From NCBI RefSeq assembly GCF_021738965.1, contig NZ_JAKKOQ010000014.1:124001-188000 (forward strand): a DNA stretch of 64,000 nucleotides. Reading direction: 5' to 3'. Shown here piece after piece: positions 55,563 to 64,000 of this stretch. Under the pieces are notes generated by a model, which saw only the letters and a list, made by a program, of their open reading frames with translations, did no database searches and had not been told where the DNA came from. Each line of letters begins with the position of its first letter. Position 1 is the stretch's first letter. Both the position numbers and the translations under genes were made by a program. Source of the stretch: Gordonia zhenghanii. Lineage in GTDB: Bacteria; Actinomycetota; Actinomycetes; Mycobacteriales; Mycobacteriaceae.

Positions 55563-55748
55563 AATGTTGGCCGATTGCCTATCGGTTCAACAGACTAATT
55601 CGTAGTGAGAAATTGCACAGTATCGACACCGAATCGGCCGGCGCATAAATCGCCTATTTCGGCCGAATGGGAATTGCGATTGCGTTTGATTCTTGGAAAC
55701 CCGCTGTTTGTCTCACGGTCGACACGGCATGTCTGGAGCGTACGAAGG

Positions 55749-56375
55749 TCAGCTCGACCAGACTCCGGACACGCCGCGGCGGTGCGAGCCCAACACGTGG
55801 GTGTCGACGATGCCGAGGGCCTCCATGAGGGCGAACATCGTCGTGGGGCCGACGAATCGGAACCCCTTCTTTCGGAGCGCCTTCGACAACGCGATCGATT
55901 CCGGCGAGGTGGTCGGGACGTCGGCCATGCTTTGCGGTCGCGGAGTGTCCGCGGGTTTGAACGACCATAGGAACTCCTCGAGTCCGCCGTCCTCGCGCAG
56001 CGCGATGGCTGCCCGCGCGTTGGTGACGGTGGCCTCGACCTTGGCGCGGTTGCGGACGATCCGGGCGTCGCCCATGAGGCGCTCGACGTCGTCGGGTCCG
56101 AAGGTCGAGACGACGTCGGCGTCGAAGTCGAGGAAGACTTCTCGGAAGGCGTCGCGTTTACGCAGGATCGTCGCCCACGACAGTCCGGCTTGGAAGCCCT
56201 CCAGGCACAGCCGTTCGAAATGGGCGGACTCCCCCGACACGGGCATACCCCATTCGGTGTCGTAATAGTCCTGCATCATCCCGGGCACCGCGCCCCACGG
56301 CGTGCGGTGCAGACCGTCGTCCCCGAGAACAGTGCCGCCCGATGACGGACCGCCGCGTGCCTGCTCCGCAGGCAT
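55749..56375 (-). CDS. tag: DNA-3-methyladenine glycosylase I
   Basis: 208 residues from the ATG at 56375, which shares bases with the murJ stop (TGATG). YYDTEWGMPV near 42, FERLCLEGFQAGLSWATILRKRDAFREVF near 55-83 (with the catalytic Glu), and the C-terminal FVGPTTMFALMEALGIVDTH with Zn-binding Cys/His positions partly changed. Excises 3-methyladenine. Translational coupling to murJ means it now shares the murJ transcript. Confidence 0.9.
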   Translation of the reverse strand: MPAEQARGGPSSGGTVLGDDGLHRTPWGAVPGMMQDYYDTEWGMPVSGESAHFERLCLEGFQAGLSWATILRKRDAFREVFLDFDADVVSTFGPDDVERLMGDARIVRNRAKVEATVTNARAAIALREDGGLEEFLWSFKPADTPRPQSMADVPTTSPESIALSKALRKKGFRFVGPTTMFALMEALGIVDTHVLGSHRRGVSGVWSS

Positions 56376-59300
56376 CAGTGCAGTGACACGCGATCGATGA
56401 TGGCCTGGAATCCGCTGCTGCCCTGCGGCAGCGACGTCATCCACACCACGAAGTACTGCGCCTCGTCGGGCGACTCGACGTCGAGGGTGGTCTTCTTGTC
56501 GCCGACTGTCCCGCTGCCGACCTGAGTCGTCGCGTCGAGATTCGTCGGATTCCGCGAATTCGTCGTCCGCAGTTGGACGTTGAAGCCGGGCGTCGGTGTC
56601 TCGATGGTCACCGATTTCACGGTGCCGGGCGACGCGAGCCGGAACATCAATCCGAGGCCGTCCTTGAGCCCAGCGAAATCCGGTGAGCCACGGTAGTTGT
56701 CGGTCCTCCACCCGGGTGCTTCGCCGGTCAGGATGTGTTCGAGATTCGCCGACGAGTCCGGCGGCTGCTGCGACGTGTCCAAGAGCGTCACCGACCGGAC
56801 ATCAATCGGTTCCGCGGGCTTTGCGGAGCTCGGCGGGGCAGCTGGCTCGGCGGGCGCGCTCGACGACGACTCCGGTAGGAACGAGTCCAGGTCGGCGTTG
56901 GTCTCGTCGGAGGTGCCGAACACGTTGGTCGCGGCGACGATGATCGCGATGATGACGAACAGGATGAACAGTCCACCGCCTGCGAGCAGCGCGGTGTTCC
57001 GCTTCCCGGACTCGCCTTCGCCCATCAGGCGTTCCTTGCGAGTACGGCTGATCGGCGCCACCGACACCGGAGCCGGCGCGTCAGCGAGACGCGGCAGCAT
57101 GTCGGTCTGCAGATCGACGACAGTCGCCTGGTCGAGGACGTGCTGGACGGTCGCGGCCGTTCGGATGCCGCGGTCGCCTTCCAGCGCGCGTGCGGCGACG
57201 GCGGAGATCTCGAACGGGATGTCGGGCTTCGCGTCGCGCGGCGCCCGCGGCTGTGTCGGGTCGGCGGGGTCGGGTTCGGCGATCGCCATTCCGCCGACCG
57301 GATCGGTCGTGATCGCGGAGGTGACGAGTCGCTTACCGGCGTCGCCGTCGAGGGTCCACCGGCCCAGCAGCAGCGCGTACAGGACGGCGCCGAGACCGCG
57401 GACGTCGCTGCGACGGTCGTCGTCGGACATGATCGCGGGGAATGCGAGGACGGCGTCGCCCGCCGTGCTGACTCGGATGCGGTCCGGGTGGTCGATGGAC
57501 AGGACCGCGCCCGCGCGATGCGCCGCCTCGGCTCCTGCTGCGAGGGCGCGCACCGCGCGTGCCGCACCCGTCGCGGACGGGCCGGTCGCTGCCACGTCGG
57601 CCAGTCGGGAGCCCGGAATCCATTCGGAGACGACGATGCCGCCGGACGCGCTGCGCACCACGTCGAGGACGCGTGCGACGCCTGCCGTGTGCAGCTGTCC
57701 GAGCCTGCGAGTCCGGTGCAGGACTGCTTGCGGGCCCTCGGCGACGGGGTCGCGCTGGCCCGGAGCGATCGGCGGGAACTTCTGGTCGGGGTCGACGAAG
57801 GTCAGACCGACCTCGCGGTCGAGCCCGATGTCTTTGGCCCGCCAGAAGGCGAGGCCGCGGGTACCGCCCTGCGGTTCGAGCAGACGGTAGCGGCCGCCGG
57901 CGACGGCGGCGCCCGGAACGAGACGAGGCCCCCGTACCTGTTGGGCCGGTGGCGTCTTCGGCATCATGGCGCGCGTCGGATCGGTAGACGGGCGCGGCGG
58001 CTCGTCGCCCGAACCGGATCCGGTCATCGGCTGTGCTCCTCGGGGACGCAGGGGTGGCTGCGACGGTCCGGGGCGGCGCTGCGGTGGGCCCGCAGGACGA
58101 CTGCGGACCACCGGGATCACAGCTGTTTCGCCTGCCGCACCACCCGTGAAGGCGGAGTACTCCTGCCAGGTGGCTGTGCCTCGGTCGAAGCGGCGCCGGA
58201 CGTCTACTTGTCCAGCGTACGGGAACGACTCCTCGTTCGAGACTCGCGGGAACTGCACTGTCATGGTGGGTGAATCCACGTCGCCGTCGATGGCGGGCGG
58301 GGCGAGTCTCGGAATGAAACGTCCGACGATCCGCATCACCGCGTTGCTGATCGACACCATCTCCGGGATCTTCAAGGCGACCAGGAGAAGGTAGACGACG
58401 CCGAGGGCGACGATCGCGGCGACGATCAGATACACGAGCGAGCCGACCTTCCCCGCATGCGTCGACATGCGGGCGAAGCCGGTCAGTTCGGAGATCGCCC
58501 AGACGGCGGCCACGACCACCGCGGACACGCCGATCGTGAGCAGCGTCGGTCGGGTGACGTTCTTCATCGCTCGTCCGCCGAGCCGCTTCTTCAGCAGAAG
58601 GTGGCCGACGATCGCGCCGACCGCATAGCCGAGTCCGTTCGAGAGCGACAGCCACCGCACCACCATCGACGGATCGTCGAACAGAACGGGCCCGAGGTAG
58701 GACGAGCCGACCTTCACCGCGGTGATGCCCAAGACCATGACGGTCGGTGTCCAGGCGTCCTCGCGGGCATAGAACACGCGCAGCTGGACGAGGGTCATCG
58801 CATACGGGATGAGGGTGAATGCGCCCCACGCGAGAACCGAGCCGACCTGTGACGCGGTGTCGGCGTCGAACTCACCGAAGTTGAAGATCGCGACGCCGAT
58901 CGCGGGTCCGAAGAACGTCATGAACGCCACGACGGGCACGAGCGCCACGATTGTCAGACGGGTGGCCAACGACATGTCGTCGACGACGGCCTCGGTGTCG
59001 TCGGCGGCCGCGTTGCGCGACATGCGCGGCATGATCGCCGTCAGGATCGTCACGCCGAGCACACCGTACGGAAGCTGCAGCAACTGCCAGTGGGTGGCGT
59101 ACGCGGAGATTCCGCCCGCGCTGGCTCCCGCCGCGATGTTGTAGGTCACCATCAAGCCGACCTGCAGGATCAGCACGTAGCCGATGATCGCGACCGCCAT
59201 GTTGCCGAACATCCGCAGGCGCGCGTCGATCCCCCACTTCCAGCGCAGCCGGACCCCGACCTTCCGCAGGTACGGGAGCAGGATCGCGACCTGAGCGACG

Positions 59301-59947
59301 ACGCCGAACGTGGTGCCGATGCCGAGTACGAGCAACTTCGGATCGGACATGGTCACCGGATTGAGGCTGATCTCGCCGGGCATCAGGAAGAACAGGACAA
59401 GGGTCGTGATCTGCACGACGTTGTTCAGCACCGGAGCCCAGGCACCCGGTTTGAACAGGCCCTTCATGTTCAGGATCGCGATAAACAGTGCGGTGAGACC
59501 GTAGAAGAGGACTTCGGGCAGCAGCAGATAGGCGAGTGTCGTGGTGACGTCGCGGTTCACTTCGCCGTCGCCGACGTTCAACGCTGTCAGCACGGGCGCG
59601 GCGATGATCGCGACGACTGTCGCGACACCGAGGACGACGACGGTCAGGCTGAAGATCCGGTTGATGAAGTCTGCGCCGCCGTCGGAGTCTTCGGCTTCGG
59701 CGCGGACCAGGACAGGGATGACGATCGCGGTGAGGACGGCGCCGAGGAGCACCTCGGAGATCATGCCGGGGAGAACATACGCAGCCTGGAACGCCGACGA
59801 CAGCGCCGGACCGAGCATCGCCAACACGAGGACCGTGCGGATGAACCCGGTGATTCGGCTGGTGAGCGTACCGATGGCGATGGAGCCGCCGGTGCGCATC
59901 ACGCTCTCGTCGGATGGGTTCTCGACTTTCTTGTGCTCGGTCGTCAT
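56375..59947 (-). CDS. murJ: Lipid II flippase MurJ fused to pseudokinase and external domain
   Basis: 1190 residues. MviN/MurJ flippase with about 14 membrane segments at ~20-545; SRITGFIR at 30-37 carries the cavity arginines. A ~130-residue Pro-rich linker leads to a protein-kinase-like domain at ~678-945 that lacks the HRD aspartate and DFG motif (pseudokinase). One membrane segment at ~983-1009 precedes a Ser/Pro linker and a ~150-residue external beta domain. This matches M. tuberculosis Rv3910, whose phosphorylated pseudokinase binds FhaA. Confidence 0.95.
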   Translation of the reverse strand: MTTEHKKVENPSDESVMRTGGSIAIGTLTSRITGFIRTVLVLAMLGPALSSAFQAAYVLPGMISEVLLGAVLTAIVIPVLVRAEAEDSDGGADFINRIFSLTVVVLGVATVVAIIAAPVLTALNVGDGEVNRDVTTTLAYLLLPEVLFYGLTALFIAILNMKGLFKPGAWAPVLNNVVQITTLVLFFLMPGEISLNPVTMSDPKLLVLGIGTTFGVVAQVAILLPYLRKVGVRLRWKWGIDARLRMFGNMAVAIIGYVLILQVGLMVTYNIAAGASAGGISAYATHWQLLQLPYGVLGVTILTAIMPRMSRNAAADDTEAVVDDMSLATRLTIVALVPVVAFMTFFGPAIGVAIFNFGEFDADTASQVGSVLAWGAFTLIPYAMTLVQLRVFYAREDAWTPTVMVLGITAVKVGSSYLGPVLFDDPSMVVRWLSLSNGLGYAVGAIVGHLLLKKRLGGRAMKNVTRPTLLTIGVSAVVVAAVWAISELTGFARMSTHAGKVGSLVYLIVAAIVALGVVYLLLVALKIPEMVSISNAVMRIVGRFIPRLAPPAIDGDVDSPTMTVQFPRVSNEESFPYAGQVDVRRRFDRGTATWQEYSAFTGGAAGETAVIPVVRSRPAGPPQRRPGPSQPPLRPRGAQPMTGSGSGDEPPRPSTDPTRAMMPKTPPAQQVRGPRLVPGAAVAGGRYRLLEPQGGTRGLAFWRAKDIGLDREVGLTFVDPDQKFPPIAPGQRDPVAEGPQAVLHRTRRLGQLHTAGVARVLDVVRSASGGIVVSEWIPGSRLADVAATGPSATGAARAVRALAAGAEAAHRAGAVLSIDHPDRIRVSTAGDAVLAFPAIMSDDDRRSDVRGLGAVLYALLLGRWTLDGDAGKRLVTSAITTDPVGGMAIAEPDPADPTQPRAPRDAKPDIPFEISAVAARALEGDRGIRTAATVQHVLDQATVVDLQTDMLPRLADAPAPVSVAPISRTRKERLMGEGESGKRNTALLAGGGLFILFVIIAIIVAATNVFGTSDETNADLDSFLPESSSSAPAEPAAPPSSAKPAEPIDVRSVTLLDTSQQPPDSSANLEHILTGEAPGWRTDNYRGSPDFAGLKDGLGLMFRLASPGTVKSVTIETPTPGFNVQLRTTNSRNPTNLDATTQVGSGTVGDKKTTLDVESPDEAQYFVVWMTSLPQGSSGFQAIIDRVSLH

Positions 59948-62550
59948 CCACGCTCTCCGGGGTCGGGCTCTTCGCGTTCGTCTGTGTCGGTCACGCGCTC
60001 GGCCGCCAGACGCTGCTGGTAGCCGGTGGAGGCGAGGTGCCGTTCGTACTCATCGGGTTCGGGCCTGTCCTCGTCGGCGGGGTCGGGCTCGCCGCGGAAC
60101 CGGTGCCATAGGCGTCGTGCCGTCAGAAGTACCAGGATGACACCTGCGGCGATCGTGATCCAGAACAGTGCCTTTCCGTAGGCATTTGCGTAGATCGACA
60201 GGTCGACGGGACTGCTCAACGGGACGTTGTTCGTCGTGACGAGCGCGATTCGGACAGTGGCGGGCTGCGAACTCGACGCGTGCGTCGGCAGTTGCAGCTG
60301 TCTGGTGCCCTTCGCGGGGATCTCGACGACGCCGACGTCGCCGACGCTGAGCTCAGGCGGCGCGGTGATGTCCAGGCTGACCTTGATCGGAAGCGCCAGC
60401 TCGTTGCGCACCACCAGTAGTAGCGGGCTCCGTTCGGACGCGAGCGTGTATCGCCCGCTCGGATCGAGCAACGACACCGACTGCTGCATGCGCGTCAGGG
60501 TCGATCCGACTGCGGCGAGGCGTTGCGGGCGTTCGACCCTCGAGACGGTCCGGTTGGTCGTCGACGGCGTCGAGACGGTCCGAAGAAGATCCGCGCGCAG
60601 TGGGTCGATGTACTCGGCAGGCGTGAACGGCAAGTCGTGGCCGGTGGCGAACGAGCCTTCGAGACGTCCGATGAGGGCCACGTCGCGGCGTACGTCCGCC
60701 AGATCCTTCGACGACAGCGGGTAGCCGTCGGCGGCGAGCTGGTCGACGTCGCCGGGCACGACGAGGTCGGCAGGGCGGTCGGCCTTGCCGAGTCCGGCGA
60801 TCACATCGGTGAGCGGGACGGGGTCGGCGGTGCCGGAGGCGACCATGAGCCGCGCGGTGTTCAGGAGCGAGCGTGCGTCGTCGGACGTCGGCGACCAGTA
60901 CGTCGGGGGCATGGTGAACGCGCTGCGCCCGGTGGTGGCAGTGACCGGGTCGGATGTGCCAGAACCCGATGCGCCAGAACCCGATATGTCTGAACTGGAT
61001 TCGTCTGAACTCGGCGCCGCGACGTCGAGCATCGGGAAGGCCAGCGACGCGGCAGCCGTCTGACGCCGGCTCGCCGCCGACTCCCCTGCCACGGACGGAC
61101 GCTGCCATTCCGGAAGGAACGACGGGGCGACGGGCCGGTCGCCGATCGATCCGAGCGCTGCGCTGACACCGGGATCGTAGGTCTGCACCGGCAGTCCGCC
61201 AGACTTGTACCGGCCGGCCAGACCGGAGCCGCGGCGTTCCCGACTGCTCGGATCCACCGCCGTCGAGACGACGGCCGCAGCGTCCGAGCCCTTGCGGCCT
61301 TCGAGCAGTGTCCGCCCTTCCGGGGACACGGTGCCGGTCGCCGGGACGGTGAGGCCTCGGACACTGGTGACACCGAGGATGGCGTCGACGGTGTCGTACG
61401 CGCCGTTCAACGCCATGTCGGTGAGCTGGTCGTTGTCGATCCGTTCGAGGGAGTCGAGTCCCGCCTGTGCGTACGGGAGTGCGGTGACGCACATGCCGGA
61501 CGCCACCCGAGTGAGGCGCGCGAGCCACTTGCGGGCCGTCGTCGAGCCGTCCCCGTCCCGGGTCTGCGCGTCCGGGTCGGACGGATCCTCGGTGATCGAA
61601 TAGCCGGACGCCATCGACTGCACCGTGCTCACCAAGTCGGGGTCCACGGCCAGACAGATCGCGTTGCGCACGCGGTCCTCCGGCTTGTCCGCCCGGCCCT
61701 TGTCTGCTCCACCATCGCCGATCCCGGCCACAGTCTCGAGGGCCTGCAAGGACTTCCCGAGCCGCCCGTCGTCTTCGAGGGACGACGTCAGGTCGTCGCT
61801 GATCAGCCGGATGTCGGCGGTGTCGCCGCCGAGAGTGCCCGCTGCCTGCTGCGGCGGTGCAGCCAGCGGCCAGAGGAAGGTGAACGCCGCGGGATTCGTG
61901 TCGTTCGCGGCCACCGACCCGTCACGGCCGAGGAGCGGAGCCGATTCCGTACCCGATCCCGGTTCGACCCACTGGCGCGCCCGTGCCCGGTCGGCAGGCA
62001 GCGACAGGACGGGGAGCATCGTCCGCGAGTCGGCGATCCGCGCCTGGCCGCCGTAGTCGGGGGTTCCGTTGACGTTCACCAAGAGCGGATAGACCCCGGC
62101 TTGCGAGATCTGCAGGCCGCCCGCGGAGAGGGGGACGTCGACGGCGAAGTCGACGGTCTCATGGGGTGCGAGTGTGGTCGCCACCTTCGTGAACTCAGTG
62201 ACGGTGTCGTAGACGGACGCGTCCGCGGCGAGAACGGTGCGCAGATCGGTCGACGTGGCGGCGTCCGAGCGTTGGAGTCGGACGATCACATCGTGGATCG
62301 GTCTGTCGAAGGTGTTCGTGATGCGGCCGCGGACGCCGACAGTCCGCCCCGACGAACTGGTGACGGTCGACGGCGTGACATCGGTGAGCGCGACGGACGC
62401 GTAATTCGTGTCGGGATCGTCGCCGGGGGTCGCAGACGCGGTCGGCGTCGGGCCGACGCCGACAAAGGCGAGAACAGACCCGAGAGTCAAGAGAACTGCG
62501 GCCACGAGCGCCGCGATCCGGACGCTGCGACCGGGGCGGTCAGCTGTCAC
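59944..62550 (-). CDS. DUF6049 family membrane-anchored protein (Rv3909 homologue)
   Basis: 868 residues from the GTG at 62550, which overlaps the nudix stop by 11 bp; the frame is open to 62649. N-terminal signal segment at ~12-35, large extracellular part, one membrane segment near 805-825 ([18 protein letters not shown]), short acidic cytoplasmic tail. A Ser/Gly/Asp-rich linker at ~510-530 comes from short DNA repeats. Stop overlaps the murJ start by four bases, so it is co-expressed with MurJ. Function unknown; an envelope role is likely. Confidence 0.85.
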   Translation of the reverse strand: MTADRPGRSVRIAALVAAVLLTLGSVLAFVGVGPTPTASATPGDDPDTNYASVALTDVTPSTVTSSSGRTVGVRGRITNTFDRPIHDVIVRLQRSDAATSTDLRTVLAADASVYDTVTEFTKVATTLAPHETVDFAVDVPLSAGGLQISQAGVYPLLVNVNGTPDYGGQARIADSRTMLPVLSLPADRARARQWVEPGSGTESAPLLGRDGSVAANDTNPAAFTFLWPLAAPPQQAAGTLGGDTADIRLISDDLTSSLEDDGRLGKSLQALETVAGIGDGGADKGRADKPEDRVRNAICLAVDPDLVSTVQSMASGYSITEDPSDPDAQTRDGDGSTTARKWLARLTRVASGMCVTALPYAQAGLDSLERIDNDQLTDMALNGAYDTVDAILGVTSVRGLTVPATGTVSPEGRTLLEGRKGSDAAAVVSTAVDPSSRERRGSGLAGRYKSGGLPVQTYDPGVSAALGSIGDRPVAPSFLPEWQRPSVAGESAASRRQTAAASLAFPMLDVAAPSSDESSSDISGSGASGSGTSDPVTATTGRSAFTMPPTYWSPTSDDARSLLNTARLMVASGTADPVPLTDVIAGLGKADRPADLVVPGDVDQLAADGYPLSSKDLADVRRDVALIGRLEGSFATGHDLPFTPAEYIDPLRADLLRTVSTPSTTNRTVSRVERPQRLAAVGSTLTRMQQSVSLLDPSGRYTLASERSPLLLVVRNELALPIKVSLDITAPPELSVGDVGVVEIPAKGTRQLQLPTHASSSQPATVRIALVTTNNVPLSSPVDLSIYANAYGKALFWITIAAGVILVLLTARRLWHRFRGEPDPADEDRPEPDEYERHLASTGYQQRLAAERVTDTDEREEPDPGERG

Positions 62551-63547
62551 CGGTGGCCGGTCGCCGCGGTCGCCTTCTGCGCCGCCGGGACTTGACCGGT
62601 GGCGGCGGCTCGTTGCGGCGCTGGTTGCGGGCGGCTGCGGCCTTCTCATAGTCGTTCGGCTCGGTACGGATACAGCTTGCTTCCGACTGTGCCAGCCGGG
62701 TCGGATCGCTCCGCAGATCGGCGATCACAGATTCCGCCGTCCGAGCGAGACGTCGCTCGTCAGAGTACGTGAGTCGGCGGGGAAGTTCGGTGAGCGGCAC
62801 CCATGCGACCTCGCTCACTTCGTAGTCCTCATCGGAGAGCTCGCCGCCGGTGAACCGGAGTAGATAATGGTGCACCGTCTTGTGAATGCGACGGCCTTCG
62901 CTGACGAACCAGTAATCGATCTTGCCGAGTGGCGCGACGACGGTTCCCTCGATGCCGGTCTCCTCGGCGACCTCGCGCATCGCCGTCTGTTCGGCCGTCT
63001 CACCGGTCTCGATATGTCCCTTGGGCAGCGACCACATGGTGCGCCCGCGTCGGTCGACGCGGCCGATGAGGGCGGCACGCTGATCGTCGAACGGGGCGTC
63101 GATGTCGGACAGGACCAGACCGCCGGCCGACGTCTCGCGGACGGTGCGCAGCTTCGGGGCCGGATCGGCGTCGGCGGGGCGTCGTCCGCCGCGCCGCGAG
63201 CCGTTCGGCGAGGGCGACGACGGCTTGTTGCCGCTATTGCCCTTGTTGCCGCCGTTGCCGGTGTTCGGGTTCCCGCTTCCACTGTCTTTGCGACGATTCC
63301 GGTTCGCGAGATCGGATGGCTTGGGGGTTGCGGGGCCGGTGGCGGTGGGTTTCGCGGCCGCGGAATCCGGTTTGGCTGCGTCGGTCGGCCGGCCCGAACG
63401 ACGTCCTCGCCTGCGGCGACCTCGTCGATTGCGTCGATTGCGAGTCGGTTGATCGCTTCCGCCGCTCGTCACCGGTTTTCCGCCGTCGCTTGCTGCCGGA
63501 GCGTCGGAAGCGACGTCCGTATGGTGCAGCGATGGTTCGGCGGACAC
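62540..63547 (-). CDS. Nudix hydrolase (MutT4 homologue)
   Basis: 335 residues. Residues ~20-130 are a basic, Gly/Asn/Arg-rich disordered region ([16 protein letters not shown]). The Nudix domain follows, with the complete box [23 protein letters not shown] near 175-197. The C-terminus is again basic ([12 protein letters not shown]). Occupies the place of Rv3908 (mutT4). Divergent from the CCA transferase gene across 88 bp. Confidence 0.9.
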   Translation of the reverse strand: MSAEPSLHHTDVASDAPAASDGGKPVTSGGSDQPTRNRRNRRGRRRRGRRSGRPTDAAKPDSAAAKPTATGPATPKPSDLANRNRRKDSGSGNPNTGNGGNKGNSGNKPSSPSPNGSRRGGRRPADADPAPKLRTVRETSAGGLVLSDIDAPFDDQRAALIGRVDRRGRTMWSLPKGHIETGETAEQTAMREVAEETGIEGTVVAPLGKIDYWFVSEGRRIHKTVHHYLLRFTGGELSDEDYEVSEVAWVPLTELPRRLTYSDERRLARTAESVIADLRSDPTRLAQSEASCIRTEPNDYEKAAAARNQRRNEPPPPVKSRRRRRRPRRPATGDS

Positions 63548-63635
63548 ACTCCGATGCTAGCCGTTCGTCACCGTCTGTTAGCCATGGCAGGCTGACCGCG
63601 CTAGCCGCGTCGGCGAGTCGGTAGTCTTCTATCCC

Positions 63636-64000
63636 ATGACCGACAGCGCGCAGAGCAGCCGGATGAGCGACGAGCAGCGCGCCGAGCGCCGCAGCCGTCT
63701 GCTGGCGTCCGCCGCCGTGACGTTGCGTTCCCTCGACGAGGTGCTGACGCCTCTTGCGGCCCGTTTCGCGGACCGCGGACACGAGTTGTACCTGGTGGGA
63801 GGCTCGGTACGGGACGCGGTGCTCGGTAGGCTGGGCAACGACCTCGACTTCACGACAGACGCCAGACCCGAGGTGATCGCCGAGATCCTGAAGGGGTGGG
63901 CCACCGCGGTCTGGGACACCGGCATCGACTTCGGCACGGTGAGCGCACAGTTCGGCGATCAGATGGTGGAGATCACCACGTTCCGGTCGGACATGTACGA
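63636..64000 (+). CDS. pcnA: CCA tRNA nucleotidyltransferase, 5' part
   Basis: About 121 codons before the window ends; no stop yet. LVGGSVRDAVLGR near 53 and NDLDFTTDARPE near 68 form the nucleotidyltransferase active site with the paired Asp. FGTVSA and ITTFRSDMY follow as in class II CCA-adding enzymes. Corresponds to Rv3907c. Adds CCA to tRNA 3' ends, needed here because neither tRNA gene encodes it. Confidence 0.93.
   Translation, partial: MTDSAQSSRMSDEQRAERRSRLLASAAVTLRSLDEVLTPLAARFADRGHELYLVGGSVRDAVLGRLGNDLDFTTDARPEVIAEILKGWATAVWDTGIDFGTVSAQFGDQMVEITTFRSDMY

Overview
The window is a chromosomal replication-origin region from a high-GC, mycolic-acid type actinomycete (order Mycobacteriales). 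From 28 to 64 kb it carries, in order, ileT/alaT - DUF3566 gene - gyrA - gyrB - dciA - recF - dnaN - oriC - dnaA - rpmH - rnpA - yidD - yidC - jag - rsmG - parA - parB - GNAT gene - cwlM - trxA - trxB - anti-sigma - sigM - (island) - murJ - DUF6049 gene - nudix gene - CCA transferase gene. This is the Mycobacterium tuberculosis order read backwards, so the block is ancestral. Gordonia or a close relative is my best guess, from the dispersed GGTCTCGACTCCGCTCGACC-type repeats, a complete mce operon and SigM/CwlM/MurJ-pseudokinase homologues. This is inference, not proven.

Left arm, 1-9.3 kb: the end of an operon for a VTC-domain polyphosphate polymerase, a DUF4956 membrane protein and a third membrane-anchored protein cut by the window edge. 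Then come an M20 amidohydrolase with a DUF4185 protein, two divergent TetR/oxidoreductase pairs with clear palindromic operators, and a decayed zeta-toxin/antitoxin pair.

9.3-25.3 kb: a 16-kb same-strand block. An alpha/beta hydrolase leads a full mce operon (yrbEA, yrbEB, mceA-F, one Mce-associated gene), followed by two SDRs, a small membrane protein, two TetR regulators, a third SDR and a Baeyer-Villiger monooxygenase. I read this as a lipid importer coupled to oxidation of its cargo (alcohol to ketone to ester to hydrolysis).

25.4-28.2 kb: an AarF/UbiB kinase gene, then genomic debris (a shattered IS3-family transposase, a TetR C-terminal fragment, and a 187-bp repeat also present at 9.0 kb), then tRNA-Ala and tRNA-Ile.

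28.2-50.5 kb: the conserved replication, partition and cell-envelope core. oriC lies between dnaN and dnaA, with DnaA boxes on both sides of dnaA and a cluster of parS sites from 42.7 to 46.8 kb. Copies of one short repeat interrupt the gyrase neighbourhood and have become part of the recF coding end.

50.7-56.4 kb: an accessory island between sigM and murJ, which are neighbours in M. tuberculosis. It holds a MarR regulator, an NAD(P)-binding protein, a TetR regulator, a GRAM-like protein, a sterol-desaturase-type hydroxylase, a stand-alone condensation-domain acyltransferase and a DNA-3-methyladenine glycosylase. 56.4-64 kb returns to the ancestral order.
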